Positions 63,901-64,000 of a stretch of DNA of 64,000 bases are shown in pieces; the stretch's first letter is position 1; every line of letters starts with the position of its first letter. Source of the stretch: Paenibacillus sp. V4I3 (GTDB lineage Bacteria; Bacillota; Bacilli; Paenibacillales; NBRC-103111); the NCBI RefSeq assembly GCF_030817215.1, contig NZ_JAUSZA010000001.1, positions 5,864,501 to 5,928,500 on the forward strand, read 5' to 3'. The notes beneath the pieces were generated by a model, which saw only the letters and a program-made list of their open reading frames with translations, searched no databases and was not told the origin of the DNA. A program made the translations under genes and the position numbers.

Positions 63901-64000
63901 CCTTGCCGGTCAACGTCAGAAATTCTGCGAATTTCCCTTGCGGGAGCACAACAGCTCTCGTAAAGTCCTGCATAGACAGACCCAGAATATGCTGTACCTG
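60911..64000 (-). CDS. sbcC: DNA repair exonuclease subunit SbcC (N-terminus outside window)
   Basis: About 1029 C-terminal residues of the SMC-like ATPase that works with SbcD on hairpins and broken DNA ends. Visible parts: the N-lobe end (QDFTRAVVLPQGKFAEFL), long coiled coils, the zinc hook CPVC in GDHCPVCGATEHP, a second, Ala-rich coiled coil (about 61340-62060), the signature motif TLSGGETFLTSLALALALS and Walker B LEFFFLDEGFGTLD. The open frame runs on past base 64000. Ends 46 bases before the Nudix gene. Confidence 0.95.
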   Translation of the reverse strand, partial: QVQHILGLSMQDFTRAVVLPQGKFAEFLTLTGKDRRQMLQRLFHLEQYGDQLSAKVSSKVKETDSTVKQLAAEQQGLGDASERALEEANARLLEAEQEAVRSRLHLEQQEKSYDEHKQVFQWQNEKEALEQEKQKQQEQEALILEKELLLQKAEQAEKVRPYLEQHALASKDVLTGETQLEIAAASQLTAETTYQQAVHKFEHAQQELALQEGPLLLRLDQLQQALVIQQELEQVQVQIQSTQNQEAKVKATLTNLQAEVSKNIETKQRAILKQTELKDQLKLVETNSVSRQLLQSASQEKKVIELLQAQELEAKKAREEKAGAYSVVEQSQLQLAAKQQAYQVKLSGWLKELQETGIEVNLQSAAFTKFVPALQAYKERQKLSWKMQERHILAAVLASELVDGDHCPVCGATEHPLKQHSEVPAETAYDLEANEELLGQVEELLQLAKERQFTGQQLLRRLGTVYQQAVDLTVPTLIGQGHGEVTSEQSPMAWGEAAAGIEVGAYAIFGAHHEDVSFEALRKEWKVMETSLSSCISQSEELEHSFQSLQKEHALLAQQFVQAGAQLQAAASLLSEADIRLTSITTTLAEQLKGWQERYAELSWIAVDQQLELLLANERLAEELRVRIEKSIPFLDELNGKIDELQRAALEQDRTALQLHERLQGLAQLAADKSRQLALRAPGAAVPQLIAEATSALEQLRQLAQQTKLAHAAAQREQLLAAQRFSAAAEAAAAAARQLAQTERALHGALADNGFASREAAEAAALAPEQRRQWAQLAAEHREREQALRAQLAQLAAKLQGRVLSADEWAQSQAQLSAAKAAAEAALETRAKAAQGANELATRHARWCELEARRAEQATQLERLGKLQAVLKANAFVEYLAEEQLMQVSRAASERLSELTRRRYAIEVDSGGGFVIRDDANGGVKRPVSTLSGGETFLTSLALALALSAQIQLKGEYPLEFFFLDEGFGTLDQELLDMVIGALEKLHMDSLAVGVISHVPELRARLARKLIVLPAEPSGRGSRIVVEEL

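Overview
The window looks like a chromosome segment of a spore-forming, moderate-GC Firmicute, most likely Paenibacillus. The evidence is the yqe/yqf housekeeping gene order around sigA-dnaG-recO-era-phoH, the sporulation genes yqfC/yqfD, a GerA-type germinant receptor operon, strong Shine-Dalgarno sites with several TTG/GTG starts, and large secreted carbohydrate enzymes. No tRNA, CRISPR array, transposase or phage gene was seen.

Layout. 1-8.4 kb: cysteine desulfurase (cut by the window edge), a lytic transglycosylase, a CNNM/CorC membrane protein, small conserved genes, a stand-alone GH15-type enzyme, ypuI, a secreted subtilase and a decayed marR gene. 8.4-30.3 kb: rnpB (class A-like) and a minus-strand housekeeping block: yqfO, trmK, a membrane protein, sigA, dnaG, yqxD, yqfL, recO (frameshifted), yqzL, era, cdd, dgkA, ybeY, yqfF, phoH, yqfD, yqfC, floA, nfeD, yqeY, rpsU, a HIT protein and rsgA. 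30.4-32.4 kb: a TetR regulator joined in frame to an FAD oxidoreductase, with a probable self-operator over the -35 box. 32.5-48.5 kb: a minus-strand operon of about 16 kb: lacI regulator, two ABC permeases, sugar-binding lipoprotein, cytosolic GH31, thioesterase, secreted GH31, secreted GH31. 48.6-52.6 kb: a ThuA-GalM fusion, a LysM-GMC oxidoreductase and an SDR remnant. 52.8-56.9 kb: germinant receptor operon A-C-D-B. 57-64 kb: a secreted GH26-like protein, a trypsin-fold protein, a Nudix hydrolase and sbcC (cut by the window edge).

The centrepiece is the 32-48 kb operon. The two secreted GH31 proteins match, in domain order, precursor length (1093 and 1284 residues) and predicted signal length (29 and 35), what I recall of CtsY (isomaltosyltransferase) and CtsZ (6-alpha-glucosyltransferase). 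These make the cyclic tetrasaccharide cycloalternan from starch outside the cell. The permeases and lipoprotein would import it and the cytosolic GH31 would break it down. Two parts are unexpected. The cytosolic GH31 carries an N-terminal GH15-like domain that has lost its catalytic acid. A small type II thioesterase-like hydrolase with cysteine in place of the nucleophilic serine is translationally coupled to it. The LacI promoter has two matching 16-bp operators 86 bp apart and a cre-like palindrome between them.

Other notable points are covarying hairpin repeats flanking nfeD, a one-base recO frameshift in a T7 run, two gene fusions (TetR-FAD and ThuA-GalM), and pseudogenes of a MarR regulator and an SDR enzyme.
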